DNA from: Geotrypetes seraphini
Taxonomy: Eukaryota; Chordata; Amphibia; Gymnophiona; Dermophiidae
Length of the DNA: 64,000 nt
Reading direction: 5' to 3'
Assembly: GCF_902459505.1 (NCBI RefSeq)
Contig: NC_047095.1
Coordinates: 115,383,380-115,447,379 of the forward strand
The position numbers and the translations under genes are program-made. The notes beneath the pieces are model-generated. The model was not told the origin of the DNA and made no database searches. It worked only from the letters and a program-made list of their open reading frames with translations. This document shows positions 42,741 through 53,031 of this stretch, piece by piece. The stretch's first letter is position 1, and the number at the start of each line of letters is the position of its first letter.

Positions 42741-44693
42741 TTAGGAAAACAAATTTTGCAAAACAGATTGGCCGAAGTGACCATCCCGTCTGGAGAAAGT
42801 GTCCAGACAATAATGAGATGTAAAAGTATGAACTGAGGACCAAGTAGCAGCCTTGCAGATTTCCTCAATAGGAGTGGAACGGAGGAAAGCTACAGATGCT
42901 GCCATGGCTCGGACTCTATGGGCCGTGACAGAACCTTCCAGTGTTAGTCCAGTCTGAGCATAACAGAAGGAAATGCACGCTGCCAGCCAATTAGACAACG
43001 TACGTTTAGAGACAGGGCGTCCCAATTTATTCGGATCAAAGGACAGAAAGAGTTGGGGAGATGATCTATGGGGCTTAGTACGATCTAAATAGTAAGCCAG
43101 AGCCCTCTTACAGTCCAAAGTATGTAGAGCCTGTTCTCCAGAGTGAGAGTGAGGTTTCGGAAAGAAGACAGGCAGAACAATGGATTGGTTGAGATGGAAT
43201 TCAGAGACAACCTTCGGAAGAAACTTTGGATGTGTACGCAGAACCACCTTGTCATGAAAGACCGTAAAAGGTGGATCCGACACTAGTGCATGTAGCTCAC
43301 TGACCCTCCTGGCAGAGGTAAGAGCAATAAGGAAAAGAACCTTCCAAGTGAGAAACTTGAAAGAAGTAGTAGCCAAGGGTTCAAAAGGAGGCTTCATTAA
43401 AGTGGAAAGAACTACATTGAGATCCCAGATAACAGGAGGGCTTTTAAGAGGTGGTTTCAGATTAAAAAGACCTCGCATGAACCTGGATACCAAGGGATGA
43501 GCTGAGAGGAGTTTTCCATGGACTGGCTCATGAAAAGCCGCAATAGCACTGAGGTGGACTCTGATTGACGTGGACTTGAGGCCAGAGTCAGACAACGAAA
43601 GAAGATAATCCAACAAGGTCTCCACTGCAAGGGAAGTGGGATCATGATGATGGAGGAGACACCAGGAAGAAAAACGTGTCCACTTCTGATGGTAACATTG
43701 AAGAGTGGCCGGTTTCCTGGAGGCATCCAGAATCGAGCGAACAGGCTGAGACAAGAGTGTATCATGAGAAGTCAGCCCGAGAGATACCAAGCTGTCAGGT
43801 GCAGAGACTGTAGGTTGGGATGTAGAAGGGTTTCCTGATGCTGAGTAAGCAGAGAAGGATACAGAGGCAGAAGAAAAGGTTCCCTGGAACTGAGTTGAAG
43901 TAGAAGGGAGAACCAATGTTGCCTGGGCCACCTCGGAGCAATCAGAATCATGGTTGCTTGATCCCTCTTGAGTTTGAACAAGGTTCTCAACATGAGAGGC
44001 AGAGGAGGGAAAGCGTACAGGAACAGATTGGACCAATCGAGGAGAAATGCATCCGCTGCCAGACGGTGAGGAGAGTAAAGTCTGGAGCAGAATAGGGGCA
44101 GCTGATGATTGTGAGGAGCTGCAAAGAGGTCTATCTGAGGAGTGCCCCATTGAGCGAAGATGGATTGTAGAGTTACAGGATCGAGTGTCCACTCGTGAGG
44201 CTGGAGAATTCTGCTGAGTTTGTCCGCTACGGAATTCTCCTCTCCCTGAATGTAAATAGCTTTCAGGAATAGATGGTGATTTATGGCCCAAGTCCAGATC
44301 TTCTGGGCTTCCTGGCATAAGAGACGGGAGCCCGTCCCACCCTGTTTGTTGATGTAGTACATCGCAACTTGATTGTCTGTGCACAACAGGACAACCTGAG
44401 GAAAGAGAAGATGTTGGAAGGCCTTGAGGGCATAAAACATGGCTCTGAGTTCTAGGAAATTGATGTGACGCTTCTTTTCCTGGACTGTCCAAAAGCCTTG
44501 AGTTTGGAACTCGTTCAAATGCGCTCCCCATGCATAAGGGGAGGCATCGGTGGTTATGACTAGTTGGTGAGGAGGTTGGTGGAACAGAAGACCTCTGGAT
44601 AGATTTGAGGATACCAACCACCATTGTAGAGACTGACGAAGAGATGATGTCACAGATATGTGTCGTGAGCAAGGATCCGTGGCTAGGGTCCAT
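42741..44693 (-). CDS. DIRS copy 2 tyrosine recombinase frame
   Basis: The C-terminal half is the phage-integrase-like recombinase. 'RSILDASRKPATLQCYHQKW' begins the SAM-like domain. 'LIALTSARRVSEL' holds the first catalytic Arg. 'SVTAHRVRAMAAS' holds H-x-x-R. 'VHTFTSHYCLDTFSRRDG' holds the nucleophile Tyr. In DIRS it integrates a circular DNA intermediate without an integrase or LTRs. The N-terminal Ser-rich half overlaps the RT/RNase H frame, as the family is known to do; whether that half is translated is unknown. Element-encoded. Confidence 0.85.
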   Translation of the reverse strand: MDPSHGSLLTTHICDIISSSVSTMVVGILKSIQRSSVPPTSSPTSHNHRCLPLCMGSAFERVPNSRLLDSPGKEASHQFPRTQSHVLCPQGLPTSSLSSGCPVVHRQSSCDVLHQQTGWDGLPSLMPGSPEDLDLGHKSPSIPESYLHSGRGEFRSGQTQQNSPASRVDTRSCNSTIHLRSMGHSSDRPLCSSSQSSAAPILLQTLLSSPSGSGCISPRLVQSVPVRFPSSASHVENLVQTQEGSSNHDSDCSEVAQATLVLPSTSTQFQGTFSSASVSFSAYSASGNPSTSQPTVSAPDSLVSLGLTSHDTLLSQPVRSILDASRKPATLQCYHQKWTRFSSWCLLHHHDPTSLAVETLLDYLLSLSDSGLKSTSIRVHLSAIAAFHEPVHGKLLSAHPLVSRFMRGLFNLKPPLKSPPVIWDLNVVLSTLMKPPFEPLATTSFKFLTWKVLFLIALTSARRVSELHALVSDPPFTVFHDKVVLRTHPKFLPKVVSEFHLNQSIVLPVFFPKPHSHSGEQALHTLDCKRALAYYLDRTKPHRSSPQLFLSFDPNKLGRPVSKRTLSNWLAACISFCYAQTGLTLEGSVTAHRVRAMAASVAFLRSTPIEEICKAATWSSVHTFTSHYCLDTFSRRDGHFGQSVLQNLFS

Positions 44694-45670
44694 TGAGGAG
44701 TGCGTAGGTGAAGACGTGCGAGGGGTGTGACATGGACTGTGGAGGCCATGTGACCCAAGAGAATCATCATTCGCTTTGCTGAGATGGAATGCTGTGGAAG
44801 CACCTGCTTACAGAGAGATTGAAGCGTTTGAAGACGGTTGGACGGCAGGAACGCTCTCATAAGGACTGTGTCCAAGACAGCTCCTATGAATTGAAGTCTC
44901 TGAGTGGGAATGAGATGAGATTTGGGTAGATTGATCTCGAACCCCAGAAGTTGAAGAAACCTGATGGTTTGGTTGGTGGCCTGGAGTACTGTCTGAGATG
45001 AACTGGTCTTTATCAACCAATCGTCTAGGTAAGGAAACACCTGAAGGTGGTGGGAGCGAAGAAAAGCAGCCACCACAATCAGACATTTGGTAAACACTCT
45101 TGGAGAGGAGGCAAGACCGAAGGGTAGCACCTTGTATTGGTAATGACAACGATTGATCATGAAGCGGAGGTATTGTCTGGAGGCCAGATTGACCGGTATA
45201 TGAGTGTATGCTTCTTTGAGATCGAGGGAACATAGCCAGTCGCCTTGATTGAGAAGAGGATAAAGAGTGGCTAGAGAAAGCATTTTGAACTTTTCTTTGA
45301 CCAAATATTTGTTGAGATCGCGGAGATCTAGAATGGGTCTGAGATCTCCTGTTTTTTTGGGGACCAAAAAGTAACGGGAGTAGAATCCCTGTCCCTTTTG
45401 ATCTAAAGGGACCTCCTCTATGGCGTTCAGAAGAAGGAGGGATTGAACCTCCTGGAGAAGAAGGAAAGACTGAGGCGAAGCAGACTCTTTTGGTTGACTT
45501 GGAGGAGGTAGAGTCTGAAAGTTGAGAGAGTAGCCGTGGTGGATGATGTTCAGGACCCACTGATCTGACGTGATAATTTCCCAACGGCTTATGAAATAAG
45601 AAAGGCGTCCTCCTATAGGTTGTGGAAGTTGGGTAGAAGGAGCAAGACTGGCTATGTTTTGGAGAACCAA
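43772..45670 (-). CDS. DIRS copy 2 reverse transcriptase-RNase H frame
   Basis: RT blocks run in order: 'YFLVPKKTGDLRPILDLRDL', 'LCSLDLKEAYTHIPV', 'VLPFGLASSPRVFTK' and the catalytic 'VFPYLDDWLIK' (LDD variant). RNase H blocks follow: 'VITTDASPYAWGAHL', 'NFLELRAMFYALKAF', 'LLCTDNQVAMYYIN' and 'NSVADKLSR'. Ty3-like RT fold by motif order, as known for DIRS. It copies element RNA into the DNA that becomes circular. Confidence 0.9.
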   Translation of the reverse strand: MVLQNIASLAPSTQLPQPIGGRLSYFISRWEIITSDQWVLNIIHHGYSLNFQTLPPPSQPKESASPQSFLLLQEVQSLLLLNAIEEVPLDQKGQGFYSRYFLVPKKTGDLRPILDLRDLNKYLVKEKFKMLSLATLYPLLNQGDWLCSLDLKEAYTHIPVNLASRQYLRFMINRCHYQYKVLPFGLASSPRVFTKCLIVVAAFLRSHHLQVFPYLDDWLIKTSSSQTVLQATNQTIRFLQLLGFEINLPKSHLIPTQRLQFIGAVLDTVLMRAFLPSNRLQTLQSLCKQVLPQHSISAKRMMILLGHMASTVHVTPLARLHLRTPQWTLATDPCSRHISVTSSLRQSLQWWLVSSNLSRGLLFHQPPHQLVITTDASPYAWGAHLNEFQTQGFWTVQEKKRHINFLELRAMFYALKAFQHLLFPQVVLLCTDNQVAMYYINKQGGTGSRLLCQEAQKIWTWAINHHLFLKAIYIQGEENSVADKLSRILQPHEWTLDPVTLQSIFAQWGTPQIDLFAAPHNHQLPLFCSRLYSPHRLAADAFLLDWSNLFLYAFPPLPLMLRTLFKLKRDQATMILIAPRWPRQHWFSLLLQLSSREPFLLPLYPSLLTQHQETLLHPNLQSLHLTAWYLSG

Positions 45671-45671
45671 G

Positions 45672-47681
45672 TCAAAAGGGCTGGGTAGACTTTTGTGTAG
45701 GTGTAGGTTTTACCTGCTGCTGTTGCTGAGGTTGTCTAGCAGCTGGTCGCTGTTGCCTCTGACGTCTAGGCTGTTGTGCAGTTTGAGACAGAGGACGAGC
45801 CACAAATCTACGTTGGTAGGTTGATTGTGGACGAAAAGGCCTGGATGGTGGAGGCTTCTTGGTTTTAAGAAGTGTGTCCCATCTGGTCTCATGAGCCGAT
45901 AGTTTTTGAGTAGTGGAGTCCATGGAATCTCCAAACAGCTCATCCCCTAAGCAAGATGCATTGGCTAGCCGATCTTGGTGATTAACGTCCAGTTCTGAAA
46001 CACGAAGCCAGGCTAGCCGCCGCATGGCCACTGACATGGCTGTGGCTCTGGAGGTCAGCTCGAAAGTATCATAAATGGATCTTACCATGAATTTTCGGAG
46101 CTGCAAAAGAGATGAACAAGTGTGGTGAAAAGCAGACTTTTTCCGATCAGGAAGATATTTCTCAAAAGCAGTGAGATTTTGAATCAGCTGCTTAAGGTAG
46201 AACGAGAAATGGAATGCATAATTTCCTGATCGATTAGCTAACATAGCATTTTGGTATAGCCTTTTACCAAACTTGTCCATAGATTTGCCCTCTCTGCCAG
46301 GAGGGACTGAGGCATATACACTAGCCCCTTTGGACTTTTTTAGAGTGGACTCCACTAAAAGGGACTCATGAGGGAGTTGGGGCTTGTCAAACCCAGGGAT
46401 AGGAATGACCTTATACAAGGAATCCAATTTTCTGGGAGCTCCCGGAATAGTTAGAGGAGATTCCAGATTCTTATAGAACGTCTCTCTCAGAATATCATGG
46501 AGAGGCAATTTAAGGTATTCCTTTGGAGGCTGGTCAAAGTCCAAGGCATCTAGAAAAGCCTTGGATTTCTCTGACTCAGCCTCCAAAGGAATGGAGAGAG
46601 AGTCACATATTTCCTTCAAAAATGAAGAAAAGGAAGACACTTCTGGTCTAGAGGAGGCTCCTAAAGCAGATGGGTCCTCATCACCAGAAGAGCATTCTCC
46701 CTCCGAAAGAATAGGATCCTCTGAGTCACCCCATAAGTCAGGGTCCCGAACCTGAAAACTCCTGTCTCGAGATTCTGGAGTGGAAGGCTCTAAATGATGG
46801 GATTTACGAAGAGATTTCCCCGACCTGCCTGATTCGGTACCGGGAGATGTCACTGTACGCACCGGAGCCGAAGTCTGCACAGCTTGATGGTGAGCTCTCG
46901 GCTCCGGTGCCAGAATCGGCATGGAGACCGAGGAAACCGACTGTACCGGTACCGACAAAGTGGATGTCGATAAAATAGGACGTTCCACTATCGGTACCGG
47001 TGGCTCAGACTGGACTGGTACCGGTAAGGTCGATGCCAGAACTGAAGGCAGGAGGTGCTGTAGCTGTTCTTTGAGTTGTGCCTTTAGAACAGCAGCTATA
47101 CGCTCCTCAAGGGAAGGCACCGGTACCGTCTTTTTCTTTAATGGTACCTGCGGTGCCGCTCTACGCTCCGAGGATGAGGACCCCGATGTAGAGGGGCTCA
47201 CCTCTATTGGAGCGGAGTGCTTCCGTGGGCGCCTCGAGGTCGGCAGGATTGGGCTCGCTGCCATCGAGACCGGAGGACGCTCCAACGGGGAAGGCTTCTT
47301 AGCCGGCTTATCTGGAGTCGACACCGCCGCAGTATCGCGTGGTGTCGATGATGTGGGTGCCGACTGCGCCGGTGCCGATGTAGAATCAGACATTTCGGCA
47401 CCAAACAATAATTTCTGTTGAATCTCTCGATTTTTAAGAGTTCTCTTTTTTAAAGTTGCACAGCGGGTGCAGGTTGACGCTCGATGGTCGGGACCAAGAC
47501 ACTGGAGACACCAATTATGAGGATCAGTTAGTGAAATTGGTCGTGCACACCGCTGGCACTTTTTGAAGCCGGGTTGGGGGGGCATGAATGTAAAAACGGC
47601 TTCAGCCAAATCGAAGGCCGAGGCCTCGATGATGGCTAAAGGCCCCGCCGGGGCAAAACTGAAAATAAGGCAAAAAAACAA
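45672..47681 (-). CDS. DIRS copy 2 gag-like frame
   Basis: The likely start is the methionine of 'MPPQPGFKKCQRCARPISL' near 47585; the 32 residues upstream may be untranslated. The N-terminus has a Cys/His cluster ('KKCQRCARP', 'WCLQCLGPDH', 'CTRCATLKK') suited to zinc and nucleic-acid binding. A Ser/Pro-rich middle follows, then the conserved DIRS block 'KLPLHDILRETFYKNLESPL', 'RKLDSLYKVIPIPGFDKPQL' and 'NYAFHFSFYLK'. The end is a Gln/Arg-rich basic tail. It ends adjacent to the RT frame. Confidence 0.85.
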   Translation of the reverse strand: MFFCLIFSFAPAGPLAIIEASAFDLAEAVFTFMPPQPGFKKCQRCARPISLTDPHNWCLQCLGPDHRASTCTRCATLKKRTLKNREIQQKLLFGAEMSDSTSAPAQSAPTSSTPRDTAAVSTPDKPAKKPSPLERPPVSMAASPILPTSRRPRKHSAPIEVSPSTSGSSSSERRAAPQVPLKKKTVPVPSLEERIAAVLKAQLKEQLQHLLPSVLASTLPVPVQSEPPVPIVERPILSTSTLSVPVQSVSSVSMPILAPEPRAHHQAVQTSAPVRTVTSPGTESGRSGKSLRKSHHLEPSTPESRDRSFQVRDPDLWGDSEDPILSEGECSSGDEDPSALGASSRPEVSSFSSFLKEICDSLSIPLEAESEKSKAFLDALDFDQPPKEYLKLPLHDILRETFYKNLESPLTIPGAPRKLDSLYKVIPIPGFDKPQLPHESLLVESTLKKSKGASVYASVPPGREGKSMDKFGKRLYQNAMLANRSGNYAFHFSFYLKQLIQNLTAFEKYLPDRKKSAFHHTCSSLLQLRKFMVRSIYDTFELTSRATAMSVAMRRLAWLRVSELDVNHQDRLANASCLGDELFGDSMDSTTQKLSAHETRWDTLLKTKKPPPSRPFRPQSTYQRRFVARPLSQTAQQPRRQRQQRPAARQPQQQQQVKPTPTQKSTQPF

Positions 47682-48188
47682 TAATGTTTTTTTTTTTTTT
47701 TTTTTAAAAGAAGAAAATAAAGAAAAAAGGAAAGGAAATAATATTTTCTCAACAAGTTTTCGCGAGCGGGAAGTTACACAAAAATTCTCTCACAACGGCC
47801 GTTGAGAGAGACGCGTCTTCTTAGCTCCGCGGAAACTAAGAAACTGGGGACAGCGCGCCTTTGTCGGGCGGGAAGGCACTCGCGCGTGCGCGGTGCGGCC
47901 TACCAGAACTTTCTAAGTTCTTAGAGTGCAATCACTCTAAAATTGTCCGTACCGGGGCTCCGTCGGTGCCGTCACCCATCAGTCAAGAATATGCTGCCTG
48001 CTTGTCCTGGGATAACTGTGCTTTATCCCAGGACAAGCAGGCAGCATATTCTCACGTATGGGTGACCTCCAAGCTAATAGAGAAATGCCCATCCCATCAT
48101 CTGGAGAAAGAATCCAGACAGTAGCGAGAAGAGAAGGTATGAACTGAGGACCAGGTGGAAGCTTTACAGATTTCCTCAATGGTGTAGA

Positions 48189-49075
48189 TCAGGGGTGCCC
48201 AACACGTCGATCGCGATCGACCAGTAGCTCAGGAAGGCAACGCGAGTCGATCGCGGAGCCCATCCCGGGCTCCGTGATAGACTCGTGTTGCAGTCCTGAT
48301 CTCTAGGGCCTTTTAGCTGGGCGGACCTCCCAGCTGTCATCTGCTGCTGCCACCGCTGCTGAACATTAAAAAAAACCAGGCTTGGAGATTTCAGCCTGTA
48401 GCGAACTTAGGCTCCGTGGCTCTAATGTGTGAGTGCCGGCTTCCCTTCTCTTCCCTCCGAAACCAGAAGTTATGTCCGGGGGGGGGGGGAGGAGAAGGGA
48501 AGCCGGCACGCACATGTTGAGAGCCCTGAAGCAAGCGTTCGCTATGGGCTAAGGCGGGAGACAGGTTAGTGAAGCATTTGCTCTTCTTGCTGCCGGGTCC
48601 TGCCTACTTTCTGTTTCCGCGAAGGCAGGACCCGGCGGCATTTCCACCAGTAGGTTGATCGCGATCTTGGGCTGATCAGCCTTCCTCTCCCTGACGTCGG
48701 GGAGAGGAAAGCTGGTCGGCCGAAGCAGGGAGAGCTTAGGGCAGTGTCAGCTTTCGGGCCTGTTATTGGTGACGGTGTGGGTCCTGGTCCCCGATGGCAG
48801 TGGCTTGGGGGAGGGCAGGGAGAAAGAAAGAAAAAGGGCAGGCAGGGAGACAGAAGGAAAGAAGAGAAACAGAAAAAAAGAAAGGGAGGCAGAGAGAAAG
48901 AAAGGGCAGGGAGAGAGGAAGGAAAAGTTGGGGGAGGGAATGAGGTCTGGAGGAGAGGAAGCATACAGGCTAAAAGAAGGGAAGAAAGATTGGATGCACA
49001 GTCAGAAGAAGAAAGTGCAACCAGAGACTCATGAAATCACCAGACAAGGTAGGAAAAATGATTTTAATTTAAACT
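48189..49075. mobile_element. hAT-like non-autonomous element, GC- and purine-rich
   Basis: The left end is 'caggggtgcccaacacgtcg' followed by 'atcgcgatcgaccag'. A partial inverted match 'gttgatcgcgatc' occurs near 48654. The right half (48800-49000) is purine-rich 'gggagagagga' simple sequence. No transposase is seen, and the right terminus is not identified. It interrupts DIRS copy 3. Confidence 0.5.
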
Positions 49076-49240
49076 AGCTGATGCCCCGGCGTTGCACGGG
49101 TATTTAATTATAGCAATAACACTGTAAATGGATTCAAATAAAGATACTTTATAGTGGTGAATGAAATTATTTTTTTACAGCTTAATAAAAAGTACAATAT
49201 TCAAATTATGTGAAATATTTGACAAAATGAATACAATACA
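49076..49240. mobile_element. Unidentified interspersed repeat
   Basis: 'agctgatgccccggcgttgc' plus 'acgggtatttaatta' looks like a DNA-transposon end. AT-rich sequence follows up to the resumption of DIRS copy 3. Confidence 0.35.
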
Positions 49241-51052
49241 ACTAACGCAAAACGTGATTATAAACAACAATTTTAGGTTCACCCAATAATTTATATGTAG
49301 TAGGCCAAAGCCCACTTACAGTCCAAAGTATACAAAGCAGTTTTTCCAGCATGAGAATGAGGTTTAGGAAAAAACACAGGCAGAACAACTGACTGAGATG
49401 AAAAGTGACAACGTTTGGAAGAAACTTTGGACGTGTATGCAGAACCACCTTGTCATGATGAAAAACTGTGAAGGGTGAATCTGCTACTAATGCTTGTAAC
49501 TCCTGGCAGAGGTGAGAGCAATAAGGAAGACCAATTTCCAGGCAAGAAACTTAAAATGAGCTGTGGCTATTGGTTCAAATGGTGGCTTCAACAAACTGGA
49601 AAGAACTACAGTAAAGTCCCAGATGACATGTGGAGACTGTAGAGGTGGTTTCACAGGGAAAAAGTCTTTTCATAAACCTGGAAACCAAGTGGAAAGGACT
49701 ACAAATAGGGCCCAAATGACAGGAGAAGGCATGAGGTGTGGTTATACATTAAAAACCTCTGCCATGAATTTGGAAACCAGAGGATAAGCAGTAAGAGGTT
49801 GACCCTCGACTGACAGAGAAAAAGCTGCAATAGCACTTAAGAAGTCTGAGAGATACAGACTCAAGACTAGAGTCAAACAAAAGAAGAAAATAATCCAAGA
49901 TCAATTCCACTGTCAAGGAAGGTGGAACATGAAGATAAAGAAGACACCAGGAAGAAAACCTAGGCCACTTTTGATGGTAACGATGGTTGGTTTCCTGGAG
50001 ACATCCAGAAGTTAACGAGCAGGCTGAGAAAAATGTAAGTGAGATGGACGCAGCCCGAGATAAACCAAATGGTCATGTGAAAGCATTGCAGATTGGTATG
50101 AATCAGTGATTTCTGAGTCTGAGTGAACAGAGTAGGAAATATTAGAAGAGGTATGGACTCCCTGGAGCTGAGTTGAAGGAGAAGGGAGAACCAATGTTGC
50201 CTGGGCCACCAAGGAGTAAAGAGAATCATGGTGGCTGCTTCTCTCTTGAGCTTGAATAAAGTTCGCAATATGAGAGGAAGTGGAGAGAATGCATATAGCA
50301 ACAGGCCCATCCAATCCAGGAGAAAAGCATCTGCTGCCAGACGAAGAGGAGAGTAAAGTCTAGAGCAAAACTGGGGCAACTGGTGATTGTGAGGAGCCGC
50401 AAACAAGTCCACTTGAGGAATGCCCCATTGAGCAAAGATGGACTGGAGAGTTGTAGGGTCGCAAGTTCATTCGTGAGGTTGAAGAATGCTGCTGAGGTTG
50501 GCTGCTAGGGAATTCTTCGCCCCTTGAATGTAGACCGCCTTTCAAGAACAGATTGCGAGCTGTCGCCCAAGACCAGATTTTCTGGACCACCTGACAACAG
50601 GAGAGAGCCCGTACCTCCTTGTTTGTTGATATAGTATATTGCTACTTGATTGTCCATGCAAAGGAGGAGGACTTGAGGGCAAAGAAGATGATGAAAAACC
50701 TTGAGGGCATAAAACATCGCTCTGAGTGCTAGGAAATTGATGTGAAATTTCCGTTTCCTGGCGGTCCAAAGACCCCGAGTCTCCAAATCATCCATATGAG
50801 TCCCCCATGCATAAGAAGATGCGTCTGTCGTGATGACCTTGTGATGAGGGGGCAAATGAAAAAGGAGACCTCTGGATAGATTAGAGGTCATCCACCATTG
50901 AAGCGACTGCAGAAGAGACGATGCTTTGAGAGACGATACGTCACCTGAGACCACTGGGGAGCAAGGGTCCACTGACGGGTGCGAAGATGTAGTCTTGCCA
51001 GTGGTGTGACATGAACAGTTGAAGCTCTATGGAGCCAGTGGGGTTAAACAAA

Positions 51053-51154
51053 TCTGTCAAGTGATGTGTATAAGTTCAAATGATGTAATATTGTGTACTT
51101 GATGCAAGATGAAAAAATAAACAAAGAATTTGAAAAAAAAAATCTTGTCAAGTG
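51053..51154 (+). mobile_element. Short L1 3'-end retrocopy with target duplication
   Basis: 'tctgtcaagtg' (51053-51063) and 'tcttgtcaagtg' (51143-51154) flank an insert with 'gtgatgtgtataag', 'attgtgtacttgatg', 'gaaaaaataaacaaagaatt' and poly-A. The insert resembles the 3' end of the L1 at 62140. Confidence 0.7.
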
Positions 51155-51237
51155 GAGAATCTTTCTATGAGAATCCCCTTATGAATATCTTTCTGAAACA
51201 CTTTTTCTATTTATTTGAATCAGTAGGGTGAGTTATG

Positions 51238-51375
51238 ATGTGATGGTTTTTTTATTTTTTATTTTTTTCTAAGTTTTTTTTATTGATTTTTTCACATATC
51301 AACAAGTGTTATAAATTTTCCATACATTTATCTTAACAATACACTTGATATCTCTATAATGTGATGGTTTTTTTA
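51238..51375 (-). mobile_element. About 100-bp L1 3'-end retrocopy with 17-bp target duplication
   Basis: 'atgtgatggttttttta' is repeated exactly at 51238-51254 and 51359-51375. The insert (51255-51358), read on the minus strand, ends 'gtgaaaaaatcaataaaaaa', an L1 3' UTR end with AATAAA. Confidence 0.85.
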
Positions 51376-52548
51376 AATAATGAATTTAGTTTTTGATATC
51401 ATATATTCAAAAGTGTAGCATATGCTATAGGCTCTCATACAATTTTCTTTTCGGATGTTCTCAAAAGTGGTATTTTTTATTTCAGACCTCACTTTAAATT
51501 AGATCTTTGCCTCTTTGTGAATTCTAGGCGTGGTTAACTTTTTTGGTTAAATTTCCTGCGGCGTTCGTCAGCACTACTCCTTGAAAAGCTTCATTTAAGG
51601 CTTAGCTAGTAAGTAACGTACAATTTTTTGATGTTTCTTCTTTTTTTAGCTTAGAACGTTTATTTTTATAGGATTGATGTCTAAAGCTTAGGTCACACTT
51701 AACATTATGTGCGAGCCTATAGAAAACCTACAGTTACCTTGTCTGTTAGCTGTTATAATAATACTTCACTGATAAGCTGATGCTTATAAGTTTTAGATTG
51801 GCACTTGATAGGACTTTTGTTTTTGCTTTTGTGTTTGTTTCTGGGTTTAGTTTAGCATATGATGAGTTGTCAGGATTTTAATATTCAATAGGCAGGGATA
51901 CCAGTTATTGATACAATGTTTTTTACATGCTGTTTTTCAGGCATCATGGCTTTTTCACTGATTCTCTGAAGTACTAACGAAACAGATCCGTCAGAGTCAG
52001 TCACTGTGCCACCAAGATAAGTGTTTTTTGTGAACAAGTCAGTTACTGTGCTATATACATAAGTGCCTTTTTCATGAATTGTTTTTGATTTGCTTTATGA
52101 AGTTCTGCCACAGTATTTATTTAGATTTCTGATCTCTTTATGAATTCTTGTTGTTGACCATATAAAAACTGTTATTTTGCACAGAACTGCGAGTTTCACA
52201 AATAGTTAGTTCCAACGATTATATAATTTGCCATTTTGTACAGAATCTTCATATGATTCCATATAACTTTATTATCAATTGACAATTACATCAACTTTTG
52301 TTATATACTCAAAATTTATAAAGATCTATAAAATTCATTGAAAATTTTAATATAAATCACAACACTTAATTATTGCATTTAAAGGGATGGAGGCAGACCA
52401 ATGATTGAAACCATACTACTGCATTTGTTAAACAGCCATTGGCTGTTCATGTGACGCAGCAGTAAGGTCTGAGGTTTTGCCTTCTCCCATAATTATCTCA
52501 GTGCAGTTGAATTGATAAATTTATATTTGTGGTGTTCCACTTTTGTTG
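51376..52548. other. AT-rich sequence, no feature recognised
   Basis: About 1.2 kb with no long frame and no recognisable termini. It may be LINE 3' UTR belonging with 53040-53450; unproven. Confidence 0.4.
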
Positions 52549-52550
52549 TA

Positions 52551-53029
52551 CAGTGGAACCTTGGTTTACAAGCATAATTAGTTCCAGAAGCATGCTCGTA
52601 AACCAAAATACTCGTATATCAAAACGAGTTTCCCCATAGGAAATAATGGAAATTCGCTTGATACGTTCCCACCCCATCCCCGAGGCCAGTGGCGCTGCTC
52701 CCCCCCCCCGCTCACAAAGTCCCCACCTGGGCGAACCGGCAACCCCCCCACGAACAACTTGAAACTTACTCCCCGTCTGACACCGGCACGCAGCCCACAG
52801 AAGGTGCCGGTGCCAGACGGGGGGTAAGTTTCAGGTTGTTCACGGTGGGGGGGGGGGTCGGTTCAAGCGGGGGGGGGGGGGGGCAGCGATGCTGGTGCCA
52901 GACTGGGGGGAGGGGAGTTGCTCGCAAATCGAGTCAACACTCGGTTTGCGAGACAAGTTTTGCGAGAATGTTTTGCTTGTCTTGCAAAACACTCGCAAAC
53001 CGGGTTACTTGCAAACCGAGATTTGACTG
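52551..53029. mobile_element. Tigger/pogo-like MITE with TA flanks
   Basis: 'cagtggaaccttggtttaca' at the left corresponds to the inverted 'cttgcaaaccgagatttgac' region at the right. TA flanks lie at 52549-52550 and 53030-53031. The interior has C- and G-runs that mirror each other. TIR style fits Tc-mariner/Tigger. Confidence 0.75.
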
Positions 53030-53031
53030 TA

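Larger units (their letters stand above)
42353..48015 (-). mobile_element. DIRS-family retrotransposon, copy 2, looks whole
   Basis: 5.66 kb with TAA at both edges (42353-42355, 48013-48015). Inverted terminal repeats are at about 42356-42560 and 47840-48015, with an internal complementary region at 42601-42695. On the minus strand gag, RT/RNase H and tyrosine recombinase frames are all long and open. By eye it looks whole or nearly so. It is the youngest DIRS in the window because it lies inside copy 3. It sits in sense orientation in a TRIM intron. Confidence 0.93.

Noticed and set aside
46921-47421. 166-codon plus-strand frame
   Set aside because: Antisense shadow of the DIRS copy 2 gag-like frame.
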